NCBI RefSeq assembly: GCF_000835495.1 | Contig: NW_015622549.1 | Coordinates: 62,001 to 126,000, forward strand | Direction of reading: 5' to 3' | Length of the DNA: 64,000 bases | Origin: Cladophialophora immunda | Taxonomy: Eukaryota > Ascomycota > Eurotiomycetes > Chaetothyriales > Herpotrichiellaceae | Shown here: positions 44,573-55,651 of the stretch, in pieces | Layout of the letters: each line of letters starts with the position of its first letter | How positions within the stretch are numbered: position 1 is the stretch's first letter | The notes under the pieces: generated by a model | Database searches by the model: none | Seen by the model: the letters and a program-made list of their open reading frames with translations, nothing else | What the model was told of the DNA's origin: nothing | Position numbers and translations under genes: made by a program

Positions 44573-47500
44573 TCATCGACCCTGCGCTCTCTGGTAGAAC
44601 ACGATGTACGCCTCCCCGTTCTGCAACCTGTCCCTCGGGCTTAATTTCATCGGGTCCAAATCAACATGCCTCTCGTCATCGAATTTCCTCCACACCCCCC
44701 GCCCCTGATCCTTCACAATGGAGATATAATGTCCTCCATCACCGCTGTTTCCTAGGTGTCTTAGAACCCCGTATGCATCATACGTGTAGGGTGGTGTCGT
44801 TGCAAGCTCCATATTCAGACGCCCGTCCTGGTCCGGTAGCGCGGGAGATCGCGGGATCACAAAATCATCCATGCCTAGATTGTGCAATGGGAATTCGATC
44901 GGGGTGTGGATTTTCTTGGCCTTTTCGTGCTTTGATGCGGCGAATCGTTTGAAATGTATCACCAGAAACTGCGGTAGGCGAGTAAGGATGATTTGCTTGG
45001 TGGCTTCACGCTCACACTTGCAATATGGACATCGCCAAAGCTCCGACAGTTTCTCCTCTCGACAATATGAGGAAAGACAATCATAGATGTGGCCCGCACG
45101 ATCTCGAGGGATTTCTACGCTGATGCTGTAGAATGCTTCATATGTAGTCGAAGTGCGTTTGCAAGTGAGACAACGCAGGCGCGAGGCATGTTGACCGGCA
45201 AACAAAGAAGACATGTAACTATGGTCTCTGTGCTCGTAGCGTTTCCACTCGATTGGACTGGCTCGTGCAATCTCCATCCTCTCTCTTTGCATTTCCTCTG
45301 CCGTTGTCAAAGGCCGAAGAGGCGTCCGTTCCCAGTTGACATTGAGATCCTCGTGGAGGCAGTCGACCAGGAAGTCGAAGAATTCTTTTGCGTCTTGCTG
45401 TCGGTCGATCACCCATTCTCGGTTCATACGGCCACAGAAGTTTCGGAAAGTTGACGGTTTAATCACCTCATTATCTCCCTGCCAGACTGCTTGGATCAAG
45501 TTGGCATAGAGTTTGGGCATGATGCCATTACTACCCTTCCAGTTGCGCTGTACATACCCCTCATAGAGCCGATCGTTGAAGAAGTTTGACAGGGGAATAG
45601 TCGCAGACAGACATTGCAGAGTGGAATTCATGTAACAGGTTACCCCGAAATTCGTCAGGCCGGTCTTGGGTAGCCGTCTGCGAAGGGATGTTACGGTTGA
45701 ATAAAGAGGTGGCCGAGTGGCGGACGTCACCCTAGCCAGCGCTGGTTGGGGCGCATTGATATCCGAGTGGCCCGAATAACTCGGCCTCGGTATGGCGGGA
45801 GCAGGCCTTGCCGGTACTTGGGGAACGGGAGGTGGTGCAATTTGAGGAACAAAGGCGGCGTGATGAGAGGGAACAGGTCGTCTAGCAGGCATAACCATGG
45901 ACTCCTGCTGTTGAATTGATGGAAACCGCCGCAAGAATGTCTCATAGTCGGGAATGAATGGCGACGGAGGCTCGGGCTCTTCCTCCACCACCGAATATTC
46001 CTCATCGCTTGCGGTGTCGTGTTTCTCGATCGGGGTCACTTCTTCCTGCATAGCCTGCTGACGCCACGCCTCTTGCTCGCTCTCATCCAGAAATTTGTGG
46101 TCACGAAGACGCCTGTTCCGGACCTCATAACGAGAATTGGCAGAAACCATGCGCTGTCGTGCGATAGGTCTACCAGGACCGACGGGCCTTTGGCGTGTGA
46201 TACCCAATGTGGCAGCAGTTCGTGACCGCGCAAGTGATTGAACTCCCATATAATCTACCCAAGCATCAAGCCCGCCGGCCAGTAACGCAGGCGGTCGGCC
46301 GTCCTTGAGGGGCTTCGTGTCGTTGAATTCGTACAATGTATCATAGAGTGCTCTTAATGCCGGAGCCTTAGTCATTGTGGGTGGACCCTTAAGGTAGGAG
46401 ACGTCGCTTGTGTACTGGTCATAATAAACAACCACATCAAATTCATCTCTGCGAGAAAAATGTGACTGTTCATTATCCGGCGCCAGTACGAGTCGGTCCT
46501 CTAGTTCCTCTGCCGAGACACCCTCCTTCAAAGAGATCGGTTCAATACAAATAATCGATGTAGACATGATGTGCCCATCATCGAACAAAGCCCTCTCTCT
46601 GATGTCAATAAGTAAAACGTTGTATCTCCTCATGTAGTCCTGAAGAGTCGCGGCATCGATCGACGTTTGATGAGGGAGATCACTCGAGCTGTTTTTAGGG
46701 GGGATGGCAGAATTGACTCCATTGGGAGTAGTTGGTCGGTACGGGGCAGAGAGCTCGTCGCGAGTCCTTTGCAGGTGCAATGAGGCTGTGGATGAATTCT
46801 GCGATTGATTGTAGTAAGTCTGCTTCCTCTCCGAGGGCGGACGGCCCACTTCAGCCGAAAGTCGATGGTTGTTTGCATGGAAATTGGCCGTCGTCGTGTT
46901 AATCGGGCTGTAAGTAGGACTAGGAGGCTTTGGCAAGGCCATGGAAGTCTCAATGGGGACCTTGGGCGGTGCAGCTGGCACTTTTGGTGGGACGATAGGT
47001 CCATTGCTGAAAGCAGGAATCGCTCGGGATGCGCTGGTTCGCGAGGTCGACGCATCGTTGGAATGTGATTGTGAGTTATATCCTGCTCCATGCTGGAAAT
47101 CCCCCGCTTTAGGCATGAACAATAAGTTCGAGTGTTCCGTTGCATTTCCCGGGCCCCTGAGCTTCGCGAATCGCTGGGTCAGATCGTTGGCCGCTTCTGT
47201 CAAAGGTCGACCTTGCAAATTCTCGGGTTTGGGTTTGCTTGAAGGACGTGCCCGGGGGATTCGGAGGGAATCAGGTAGCTCTGCAGATGAATTTGGCGAA
47301 GTCGAACGCAGAGGGGCATCGTTGCTGCCAGAAGAGGTTGGTCGGCCAGGAATCAAATTTTGAGGGATACCAAACCCTGTAGAGTAGACTGGTTTTCTAG
47401 GCATTGTGCGAGACTGTGGTTGAGTCCCATAACGGGCGTTGTTATCCTCAATCAGGGCTTTGATCCGAGTCATCTCTCCCTCCATCTCTACCAGTCTCTG

Positions 47501-47881
47501 AAGAGCAGCCTTGTACTTTGCTCGCCACACTGGGTTGTTATCCCAGAATCCGAACTCCTTGTGTCTTGGAATGTGATTAACTGCTATTTCATATGCCCGC
47601 ATATAACTCTTGTAGGCCAAATCGTGACGGCCAAAGTCGACCGAGCTTTTTGCCACAGTGGTGGAACTTTCGACTTCGTGCAGATACTGAGGGAGCGAAC
47701 CGTCTACTTGGAAGGAAGTAGTGGCATCTTGAATGATGTCCTTGATGTGAGCGTAGACTTTTCCAGCGCCCGAGCCGGGGCCTGGGGCGAAATCTCGTGG
47801 ATCGGTCCAACTGCTTCGAGCGCTGGCCGAGGTGGAAGTGGTATGGGAGGATACGGAGGATGAGGATGCATACACCGCCAT
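44573..47881 (-). CDS. DOA4: Ubiquitin carboxyl-terminal hydrolase, Doa4/Ubp5 type (rhodanese + C19)
   Basis: Single exon, 1102 aa. Domain order is an N-terminal USP8-dimer-like helical domain (DFGRHDLAYKSYMRAYEIAV), then a long Ser/Pro-rich linker. Next comes a rhodanese-like domain without an active cysteine (NVLLIDIRERALFDDGHIMS), a linker, and a peptidase C19 domain. The catalytic Cys is C749 in TNFGVTCYMNSTLQC, the His is H1051 in GNSGDGGHYISI, and the end is GEAYIVFYQR. A zinc-ribbon (LRCLTCKRTS, CPYCKCER) lies inside the domain. Doa4 removes ubiquitin from cargo at the endosome before it enters multivesicular bodies. The closely related Ubp5 cannot be separated by sequence alone. The gene is divergent from VPS27, which acts in the same pathway. 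Confidence 0.92.
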   Translation of the reverse strand: MAVYASSSSVSSHTTSTSASARSSWTDPRDFAPGPGSGAGKVYAHIKDIIQDATTSFQVDGSLPQYLHEVESSTTVAKSSVDFGRHDLAYKSYMRAYEIAVNHIPRHKEFGFWDNNPVWRAKYKAALQRLVEMEGEMTRIKALIEDNNARYGTQPQSRTMPRKPVYSTGFGIPQNLIPGRPTSSGSNDAPLRSTSPNSSAELPDSLRIPRARPSSKPKPENLQGRPLTEAANDLTQRFAKLRGPGNATEHSNLLFMPKAGDFQHGAGYNSQSHSNDASTSRTSASRAIPAFSNGPIVPPKVPAAPPKVPIETSMALPKPPSPTYSPINTTTANFHANNHRLSAEVGRPPSERKQTYYNQSQNSSTASLHLQRTRDELSAPYRPTTPNGVNSAIPPKNSSSDLPHQTSIDAATLQDYMRRYNVLLIDIRERALFDDGHIMSTSIICIEPISLKEGVSAEELEDRLVLAPDNEQSHFSRRDEFDVVVYYDQYTSDVSYLKGPPTMTKAPALRALYDTLYEFNDTKPLKDGRPPALLAGGLDAWVDYMGVQSLARSRTAATLGITRQRPVGPGRPIARQRMVSANSRYEVRNRRLRDHKFLDESEQEAWRQQAMQEEVTPIEKHDTASDEEYSVVEEEPEPPSPFIPDYETFLRRFPSIQQQESMVMPARRPVPSHHAAFVPQIAPPPVPQVPARPAPAIPRPSYSGHSDINAPQPALARVTSATRPPLYSTVTSLRRRLPKTGLTNFGVTCYMNSTLQCLSATIPLSNFFNDRLYEGYVQRNWKGSNGIMPKLYANLIQAVWQGDNEVIKPSTFRNFCGRMNREWVIDRQQDAKEFFDFLVDCLHEDLNVNWERTPLRPLTTAEEMQRERMEIARASPIEWKRYEHRDHSYMSSLFAGQHASRLRCLTCKRTSTTYEAFYSISVEIPRDRAGHIYDCLSSYCREEKLSELWRCPYCKCEREATKQIILTRLPQFLVIHFKRFAASKHEKAKKIHTPIEFPLHNLGMDDFVIPRSPALPDQDGRLNMELATTPPYTYDAYGVLRHLGNSGDGGHYISIVKDQGRGVWRKFDDERHVDLDPMKLSPRDRLQNGEAYIVFYQRAQGR

Positions 47882-48613
47882 GGCGATATGAGTGTCGCTC
47901 CTACCGCAGTATCATTGCGCGCTGGACCAGTGGCAAGACCTTCCGTCTGAGTGGCAGGCTTCTAAAATTAATTCCTTGACCTTGGGCGTTTATGATTGAT
48001 CAAGCAGAGCATGTGAGCGTCAGACTTGATTGCTGGAGACCGAAGAAGGAGGCTGGAAATTCCGGAGATGTCGAGTCGAGAATGACATTAGTTGGCTCGA
48101 GGGTAATAGGGTGTTGAACAGCTGAAAGTCACTGGAAAGTTGTTCAGTATGGGAAACGGAGTTTCGAGCCAGATGCGTGACGCTCTGTAAGTGCCTGGGG
48201 CCGCAGGCCGAGAACGAGATAGATGGGGAAATGCCCGTCTGCGAAGTGCCCACCGATGACACAGCGGGCGAGGCTGAGGCCACCAGAGGCCAGAGGCAAG
48301 GCTAACTAACGGATTAGTTTATGGACCGTTGCTGGTGGGCGCTCAGTGGCTGGTGCATGCGCATGTGGCGGATAGTGCACGTTTATCCAGAACTTCCCCA
48401 GATACTCACTGCGTCCAACCATCAGTTCATCCCAGCTACACAGTACTTCCAATCTCACCTTCCACCTCTGAATACTCTACAGGCGGTCCCGTTGATTTGA
48501 TTGCCGGACAAGAATTCGTTAATTTCCTATAACAACGTCATTTGCAAGCCGTCAAGTCCTCCCTATTCATCGCAAAACGACAATCGCTGCCTTGTATTTG
48601 TCCATCCCGCACA
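47882..48613. promoter_or_regulatory. Shared divergent promoter region, DOA4-type USP / VPS27
   Basis: 732 bp between the divergent starts of two endosomal-sorting genes. No recognised gene and no specific regulatory motif. Confidence 0.45.
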
Positions 48614-50776
48614 ATGGCTGGGTGGTTCTCGTCAGGCACGTCTGTGCTCGACGAACAGATCGAAAAAGCCACCTCTTCAAGCTTGGAAGACATCGCAACC
48701 TCGCTCGAGATTACGGACCTCATCCGATCAAAGACAGTGCAGCCTAAAGAGGCCATGCGATCGCTGAAGAGGCGGATAGGCAACAAGAATCCCAATGTCC
48801 AACTATCAGCCCTGAAACTCACAGACACCTGCGTCAAGAATGGCGGCTCCCATTTCCTCACGGAGATTGCTTCCCGTGAATTCATGGACAACCTGGTCTC
48901 GTTACTCAAAGCCTCCGGCGCCGCGGCTGTCAATGACGAGGTCAAGCAGAAGATCTTGGAGCTGATCCAGAGCTGGGCCAGTGCTACTCAGGGAAGATAC
49001 GATTTGTCATATATCGACCAGGTCTACCAGAGCTTGCAGTCGGAAGGCTTCAAATTTCCGCCCAAGATCGAGATAGCCAGCAGCATGTTGGACAGCAGTG
49101 CACCGCCCGAGTGGACAGACAGCGATGTCTGCATGCGATGCAGAACCTCATTCACCCTGACAAATAGAAAGCACCACTGCAGGAATTGTGGCAATGTCTT
49201 CGACCAACAGTGCTCATCAAAGTCGATTCCTCTCCCGCATCTAGGCATTATGCAGCCAGTGCGGGTCGACGACGGCTGTTACGACAAGTTGACCAAAAAG
49301 TCAGGCGGTGGTTCCGACCGCCGCGTCTCCTTCGCACCCAAACCGAGTTCGATGCAACCCCGAAGTGCCAGGGTAGAGAACAATAGCAGCTTTGATGAGG
49401 ACCTGAAAAGAGCATTAGAAATGAGTCTTGAAGAGGCGAAAGGCATTCCAAGCTCAGGCTATGTTCCGCAGTCGCAGTCAAAGCAAGAGCCGGCGAAGAC
49501 AAACGGTGTATCAAATGATGAAGAAGACGATCCGGATTTGAAAGCTGCCATAGCACTATCTTTGAAAGAAGCCGAAGAGCAAGCCAAGAAGCATGCTGCT
49601 TCTCTCAAGAAAACCACAACCGACGGAGCCACCTCCGCTCAGCCTTTCGTCATGCCAAAGAACGATTATGAATTGTCTGTGATGGAAGCTGAGAATATTA
49701 ACCTGTTTGCCACGTTGGTCGACCGCTTGCAGCACCAGCCGCCGGGCACAATTCTGCGCGAGCCTCAGATTCAAGAGCTGTACGAGAGCATTGGAAAGCT
49801 TCGACCGAAGTTGGCGCGGACACTGGGCGAAACAATGTCAAAAAATGACGCGCTCCTCGATCTACATGCAAAACTATCTACGGTCGTGCGGTACTACGAC
49901 CGAATGCTTGAAGAGCGGTTGAACAATACTTATAACCAGAGAAATCCGGGGTACGCCGCCTACGCAATGCCCTCGCCTGCGGCCCCCCAGAGTATGTATC
50001 CCTCGATATCGTCGGGACCACCGCCGTCGATGAACGCTGGTCCTGGTGGCGCGGAGAACTACTATTTCAGCAATGCGCCAGTCGAGACTTATGCTCCACC
50101 TACCCAAGCAACGCCGATCCCTCAACCTCAGCGTTCGTATTCATATTCGAGTCAGAAACAAGATACTCCTGCCTCACCGTATCAATATCCAGCTCAACAG
50201 CCCTCACAGCAGCATCAACCTATGCCGCAACCTGGACAATTCAATCAACCACCCTCACCACAGATGTACCAACATCAACCCGCTCCGCAGCAACCGTACC
50301 CATCTCAGTCCTCTCAACCTCCATCTATGTATCCTCAGATGCCTCCCTCAGATCCTCAGCAGACTCCAACGCCCTACGCTCAAATGCCGCAGATGCCACC
50401 TGAGGCACCTGCTCCACAGCCTCAAACTCAGTATCATCAATCTCCACCTCAGCAGGCGACACAACAGCCTTATCAACAACGACAGCCAGCACCTCCGGAG
50501 CAAACACAGGCTCCGTCGCAACCTTACCCACAACAGCAATCACAGCAACAACAATTTGCTCCGCAATATCAGCAAGCTCAGCAACAGCAACCACAACCCT
50601 TGCAACAACCGCCGCCAATGTCCACCGGGGGTTCATATGGAACAACCTATCCCACCTATACGCAGGACCAATTCCCTTCTGCACCACAACATATTCCGGC
50701 TGCGTATAGCCAACCTGCGGCACATCCTACGCAGCAGCAGCCAGTTGCTGTCGAGGAAAGTCTGATTGAGCTCTGA
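48614..50776 (+). CDS. VPS27: ESCRT-0 subunit Vps27 (VHS-FYVE-UIM)
   Basis: Single exon, 720 aa from ATG 48614 ([20 protein letters not shown]); an upstream in-frame ATG at 48542 would add 24 residues that do not match the family. Vps27 with Hse1 captures ubiquitinated cargo on PI3P-rich endosomes. Domains in order are VHS (about 8-145), FYVE zinc finger ([26 protein letters not shown]; about 165-225), two UIMs ([37 protein letters not shown]) and a helical GAT-like region ([11 protein letters not shown]...). A long C-terminal Gln/Pro-rich tail of about 270 residues follows, ending in a clathrin-box-like ESLIEL. Confidence 0.97.
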   Translation: MAGWFSSGTSVLDEQIEKATSSSLEDIATSLEITDLIRSKTVQPKEAMRSLKRRIGNKNPNVQLSALKLTDTCVKNGGSHFLTEIASREFMDNLVSLLKASGAAAVNDEVKQKILELIQSWASATQGRYDLSYIDQVYQSLQSEGFKFPPKIEIASSMLDSSAPPEWTDSDVCMRCRTSFTLTNRKHHCRNCGNVFDQQCSSKSIPLPHLGIMQPVRVDDGCYDKLTKKSGGGSDRRVSFAPKPSSMQPRSARVENNSSFDEDLKRALEMSLEEAKGIPSSGYVPQSQSKQEPAKTNGVSNDEEDDPDLKAAIALSLKEAEEQAKKHAASLKKTTTDGATSAQPFVMPKNDYELSVMEAENINLFATLVDRLQHQPPGTILREPQIQELYESIGKLRPKLARTLGETMSKNDALLDLHAKLSTVVRYYDRMLEERLNNTYNQRNPGYAAYAMPSPAAPQSMYPSISSGPPPSMNAGPGGAENYYFSNAPVETYAPPTQATPIPQPQRSYSYSSQKQDTPASPYQYPAQQPSQQHQPMPQPGQFNQPPSPQMYQHQPAPQQPYPSQSSQPPSMYPQMPPSDPQQTPTPYAQMPQMPPEAPAPQPQTQYHQSPPQQATQQPYQQRQPAPPEQTQAPSQPYPQQQSQQQQFAPQYQQAQQQQPQPLQQPPPMSTGGSYGTTYPTYTQDQFPSAPQHIPAAYSQPAAHPTQQQPVAVEESLIEL

Positions 50777-51640
50777 AATCCTCGGCCCTGCCAGAGTAGA
50801 AGTGAAGTGGTCGTGGTTTGTTCCAGGTCAAGGGATCCTGGACGCGGCGGGCGCAGACGACGACCACATTAGGTGAGCGGGCTACTGGCAGCAGCACCGA
50901 GGGAAGTATAGGATAGCCCCTCCTCGCGTCCTTGTTGTGGTTGAGCGGATGAGACAAGGATTCTCTGATAGTGATGCGAACGAATTTTATGTTAAGAATG
51001 GATTCGGCCTCGTCGATTTTATACCCGTCTAGGAAGGGAATACCATAGATGTGCTCTGCACCTTGCTGCTCTCTGTCATGTGCATGAACTGAATCCCGCA
51101 AAATACCGCCGAGCTATATCTCTCCACCGACATGGATATACTTTTGACTACATGTGTAGTTGCATGTATGCATCAAGACGCACGCTTTCGTAGCCTTCCC
51201 AACTCCACGAGCGGCACGCTCTTTGCCCACTGAAACAAATCCGTCTTGCACAGTGCAGGCAGAGGGACCAGGTCTCTCGTGGAGACACATCCTGCCCTGT
51301 CCTACCTGTGTAAAATAGGTGAAAGGTGGGTAGTTATGTAGTCCCAGACGCCCATTTCTGTCACCAGTGACCTATCGGGAGTAGAGGAAAGTGCCGCCAC
51401 CGGCGTCGCTTGATTATGGCTCTACCCATTGTCTACTTCTCCTTATATACTTCACACGCCTCTGCTCTCCTCGAGTGGGCCGTGGCTTCGGGCCGTCTAT
51501 GAGTATGCTCTTGATTCTAGGACGGGCGAAAAGTCAGAAATGGTAGGATACATTTGACAATGGAGCCCGCGGGTCGCGGTAAGCGAGCGGCATGAAGAGA
51601 AGAAATGTCTAGCAAACGGGTCGATCGGCCGGGTTGAGCT
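50777..51640. other. Convergent 3' region, VPS27 / SUA5
   Basis: 864 bp between convergent stops; no gene recognised. A minus-strand frame of 124 codons at 50727-51101 has no family resemblance. Confidence 0.45.
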
Positions 51641-53362
51641 TCAGTCCACCCTCTCGGCGGCGGCCTTCTCGATCCGATCAATCACTGCGTCCTCGAGATC
51701 CCGGCGCGTGTGTCTGGTTTCTTGTCGTCCGGCCGGCAGTTGGCCGTTCGTCAAGGCGGCAGGGTGGCTCGATGGAGGCATGGAGGAGTTCGAAGTTCGC
51801 TGGACGGTCTCGGCGAAGATGAAGGCGCAGCCCAGCTCATCGAACAGTCTCAGGACCCCAAATAGCGAGTGTGCCAGGGAGGCAATGTCGGGGCCGAGGT
51901 TAACGTCGTATAACGTGACGTTGGTGTTTTTCCCGGTGGTTGTCGCGATCGAGGTGATTGGCGCATAGACGGAATTCGGTACTGCGTCTAAAAGGGCGGC
52001 TTGAGGGGTTTCTTCCCTGCTGGTGCTGGAATACGAGCCGTTCGAAGAGACCTCGTTGACTTGCAGCCCGGCAAAGGCAGGCCAGTGACAGGAGATGATT
52101 CCACCCCTGATTTCGTGGGATTTCCCCTGTCCATCCACATCGAAACGTGACCGCCAATTCCCAACCAGCTCATCCAGTTTGTCCGGCACGCGACCGTCCC
52201 GCACGGCGTCCTCGGAAAACAGAACCAGTCGGCCTATTGGCGCATAGTGTCGATACTTCATCCCCGGAGCGCGAGGTGCACCGTTGACATCATCTTCGTA
52301 GCTAATGGCGCCGTCAAAATGAGCCACGCTCGCATTGGCCGAAGATGCAGAAACCCCAATAGTAGACCCGTTCATAGACGCTGGCGTCGAGGGGGTCGTG
52401 GTCGTGTTTGAGCCATCATTTCTTGAGCCATCAGCGGGTCCTGTAGAATGTCTTTTGTATCCGATCGCCGTCCTCTCCCATTTATTACCCATTTCTGCCC
52501 CAAGGCTTCTCAGCTCCTCCAAGCCCACACCCCCCGGCCTCAAGATCAGTGGCGGATCGTGGAGCCCATCCACAACCGTGCTCTCCACACCCACCTCACA
52601 GCCTCCTCCATCTAATATGAAATTGATCTTTCCGTCCAAATCCTCCAGAACATGTTGCGCTGTCGTGGGACTTGGCTTCCCGGAAGAATTCGCACTCGGA
52701 CCCGCAATAGGTCTCCCAGTTGCCGCGATGAAGAAGCGAGCATATTTCGACGACGGGATCCGGAATCCAATGGTCGACTGGAAAGGGTGAACGTTTCTTG
52801 CAAAGATCCCAGATGATGGCACCGGGAGGAGGATCGTCAGAGGACCAGGCCAAAAATTTTCTGCTACTGGCACGTATATTTCCGGCAACGGCTCCCCTGT
52901 GACCCGTTCCAGGTGCTTGATGCTCGAGACATGAACGATAAGAGGGTTATCACTGGGTCGACCTTTGGCTGCAAAGATCCCTGAAACTGCGGGCTCATTA
53001 GTCGCGTCCGCGCCAAGACCGTAAACGGTTTCCGTGGGAAAGGCTACTGGGGGGGCAATGCCCTGTTTTATGGATTCAACAGCATCCCGGAGCAGGGTCG
53101 CATTCTCAATTTTGCTTGGGGGTGGCCAGAGGATGTACTGAAGGTAGATGGCGCGGTATTCCTCATCAGTTGCGTGTTCAGGGATGTCGAGGTCGAGCAG
53201 ATCGACTATCCGCGTGCGACAGTGCGTGTAGGGCATCGATGCCAAGTGAGAGCGGTTGTTGATAATACTCCGCATCGTGGTGGTCGATGTCGTTCTGGAA
53301 GTGGTTGATAAATGCTTCAATGGAAACTTAGGGTGGAGATGTGATCGCAAAAGGAAGTTCAT
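51641..53362 (-). CDS. SUA5: Threonylcarbamoyl-AMP synthase (Sua5/YrdC)
   Basis: Single exon, 573 aa from the first ATG. The enzyme makes threonylcarbamoyl-adenylate for t6A37 in ANN-decoding tRNAs. The YrdC domain shows VAFPTETVYGLGADATN, IFAAKGRPSDNPLIVHV, FWPGPLTILLP, IGFRIPSSKYARFFI, GPSANSSGKPSPTTAQHV and LDGGGCEVGVESTVVD. The Sua5 C-terminal domain follows (APGMKYRHYAPIGRLVLF ... LGPDIASLAHSLFGVLRLFD). The N-terminal 50 residues (MNFLLRSHLHPKFPLKHLST...) are basic and Ser/Thr-rich, a likely mitochondrial presequence. In-frame Mets at about residues 30 and 43 would give cytosolic forms, consistent with the dual localisation known for this enzyme. A low-complexity Thr/Ser insert sits between the domains. 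Confidence 0.95.
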   Translation of the reverse strand: MNFLLRSHLHPKFPLKHLSTTSRTTSTTTMRSIINNRSHLASMPYTHCRTRIVDLLDLDIPEHATDEEYRAIYLQYILWPPPSKIENATLLRDAVESIKQGIAPPVAFPTETVYGLGADATNEPAVSGIFAAKGRPSDNPLIVHVSSIKHLERVTGEPLPEIYVPVAENFWPGPLTILLPVPSSGIFARNVHPFQSTIGFRIPSSKYARFFIAATGRPIAGPSANSSGKPSPTTAQHVLEDLDGKINFILDGGGCEVGVESTVVDGLHDPPLILRPGGVGLEELRSLGAEMGNKWERTAIGYKRHSTGPADGSRNDGSNTTTTPSTPASMNGSTIGVSASSANASVAHFDGAISYEDDVNGAPRAPGMKYRHYAPIGRLVLFSEDAVRDGRVPDKLDELVGNWRSRFDVDGQGKSHEIRGGIISCHWPAFAGLQVNEVSSNGSYSSTSREETPQAALLDAVPNSVYAPITSIATTTGKNTNVTLYDVNLGPDIASLAHSLFGVLRLFDELGCAFIFAETVQRTSNSSMPPSSHPAALTNGQLPAGRQETRHTRRDLEDAVIDRIEKAAAERVD

Positions 53363-53879
53363 TAAGACGTATCAACCAGGCCGCCACCAGTATGAGGTAC
53401 TCTGACGCCGACAGGAGCGATTCTTCAGCACAAGCGGAAAATCGGCAAGGCTCAGCATGTTGAACCAAGGAAGAAACCGGTTCGAAGGCTCCGTATTGAA
53501 GATCAGCTGGACAGTCTTGAAAATTAGATCCTCAGAGACATACTGCGATACGGCCAAACATATGTGAACATGAATGGTGTTCTGTGAGGATAGGCAAGGA
53601 CAAGAATCACGCCGAGCGAGGAAAAAATGGTCGAGGCAAAAAGTCGGAATGAGATCGGAGCGGGTTTATGCATCACGTGTACAGCCTTGCGCCTCAGTGC
53701 AGCCTTATGGCCTTGACCAATGACCATTAATTACCTGAGTCGATAGCATGGCATGGTTTTCTGTCTATATACCTACTTCGCTTCACTGCTCCAAACACGT
53801 CGGATGAGACACAAGTCATCAAGCTCGAGCTATTATCCTACGAGCCTTGTCATGTGCTCACCCAATCGCCTCCTCCCTC
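53363..53879. other. Intergenic, SUA5 promoter to MFS 3' end
   Basis: 517 bp with no gene recognised; the left part should contain the SUA5 promoter. Confidence 0.45.
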
Positions 53880-55651
53880 TCAGGTGGTCACGGCGCTCTT
53901 AGCCATCAGTTCTGCAACCAAGTTCCAGTACTTCACTCGACTCCGCTCCCGGAAGGTCTTGCCATAGAAAACCATGAACAGAAACACCGATGAGGCCGCC
54001 ATGCCGATGAACGCAGCCGAGATAAAGCAATTTTGCAGACCGAGGTTGTCCAACCAAGGGGTAATTCCGTAGCCAATGGCAAATGACATGGTATTCCGAA
54101 CCAAGATCACCGTCGTCATTGCATCTGCGCTGATTTCATGATATGTGTCGATGAGGTAGTTGACGCTGAGAGTAATTCCGAAGCAATTTGCAGCGGCCAG
54201 GGTGCCCATGGCAAAGATCAACCCAAACCAATGGACGTGATGAGCAGCACCTACGCCCCACAGAATGAGGGATGCAGGAACGATAATGATGCACGCTGCA
54301 AAGGGCCAGAGGCGTTGTTCCGGTTCCATGATGCCGTTGTTGCGGCGCGCAAGTCTGATGGTGAGCCAGTCGCTGAACCGGCCAGTAAAGAAGCACCCAA
54401 CCATAACGCCCAAGCACGTGCTGACGTATGAAAGTCCGACCATGGAGGCTTTGAAATTGTATGGGGCACCTCCTAGAATGATACTTGCAGTTGCATTCAG
54501 CACATTGAACCAGATCTGTTGGGATACGTTGTCAGTAAGACGCCGAGCTCTTTCAGTACAAAAAAGATGATCATAGCCGAATCTAAAACTCACAAGATAA
54601 CTGCCATAGCTAAACCCAGCATAGAAGATGACAGGCCAGCTCAGGTATTTCAACGACCTGTAGGCTCTTGTCCACATTGGTTCCCCGGGAGACGGTTGCC
54701 AAAGCGACATTCTTTGCAAGTAGGTTTTGTTGCTGCCGTAAACCACGGTGCCGCTCTCAACATTAAGCGCGGGCTCGTTGACAACGTCCGGCATCTTTTC
54801 TGTCGCTTTCTCGTCTTTAGTCGCAGAAATGGGTGTTTGGCTGCCACTCGATGTCTCGACAACACCGACTGTGGATCGTATGTAGTTCGTCTCTTCCATG
54901 AAGAAGAAGCAAAAGATCAAAGCCACGCCGAGGAAGATTGTAGGCCAGTAGAACACCCACTTCCAGCCTTGATCATCGGCGATGAAGCCACAGATCACTG
55001 GGGCAAAATAGTTGCTCCCGGCGAGGAAGAAAGCGTAGACGCCCATGTACGTTCCTCGCTGATGCTGAAAATACACGTCTGTCACAGAGATCTCCGGAAG
55101 AGCTTCTATCGGTGCCGCAAAAAACCCTCCCAAAACGTTTTTCGCAATCCACACTCCGTTGCCACGAGCATATGGGCCCCACATTGTGCAACCGATTGTT
55201 CCGCAGATGGAGAGAAGGTAGGTCAGTCGCTTGCCATATCGCAGGGCAAAAGGTTGCCAGAAAAGCAAACCCCAGCCAGCAAGAAGAAACAAGTATCCCG
55301 TGCCTTGGTTGAGGGTGCTTATAGAGACCCCCGAAGCATCAGAAAGCGGAACAAGCACCGAATAGACCACAGAGTTAGCAATGCCAACCACCAAGGTGTA
55401 ACTAGTAGCGGTCAGTGTCGTGGCACACAATATCAAGGTCGTGGTGAGACATACATATTGACTGTGACGGTCAACATGAGCTTGCGCCTAGGCGACCAGT
55501 TCAGGGGATCATCAGGGTCGCTCGATGGAGTGGGTACTAGAACAATGTCCTTGTCCCCAGATCCAGCATGTCGGGTATGCATGGTATGCTCAATGTCCAC
55601 GAGGTGGACAGTCCCCGGGACTGTGTCAACTGGTAAGTTGTAGTGCGCCAT
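53880..55651 (-). CDS. Major facilitator superfamily transporter (fungal DHA1-like)
   Basis: Three exons, 55455..55651, 54594..55401 and 53880..54515, encode 546 aa. Intron 1 is 53 nt. Intron 2 is 78 nt, a multiple of three without a stop, so it reads through as 26 spurious residues unless removed; both have CTGAC branches. The N-terminal cytosolic motif [16 protein letters not shown] is characteristic of this fungal MFS group. About 12 hydrophobic segments follow ([60 protein letters not shown], then the second half after a cytosolic loop with charged residues). It is a plasma-membrane transporter. The substrate cannot be read from sequence; the neighbouring amidase suggests an amide or nitrogen compound. 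Confidence 0.9.

Noticed and set aside
44200..44952. 250-aa plus-strand frame before and across the ubiquitin hydrolase 3' end
   Set aside because: Composition is basic and Ser-rich without domains, and it overlaps the conserved His box of the hydrolase antisense.
54519..55643. 374-aa plus-strand frame antisense to the MFS gene
   Set aside because: It is antisense to transmembrane-coding exons and crosses both MFS introns; no domain is visible.
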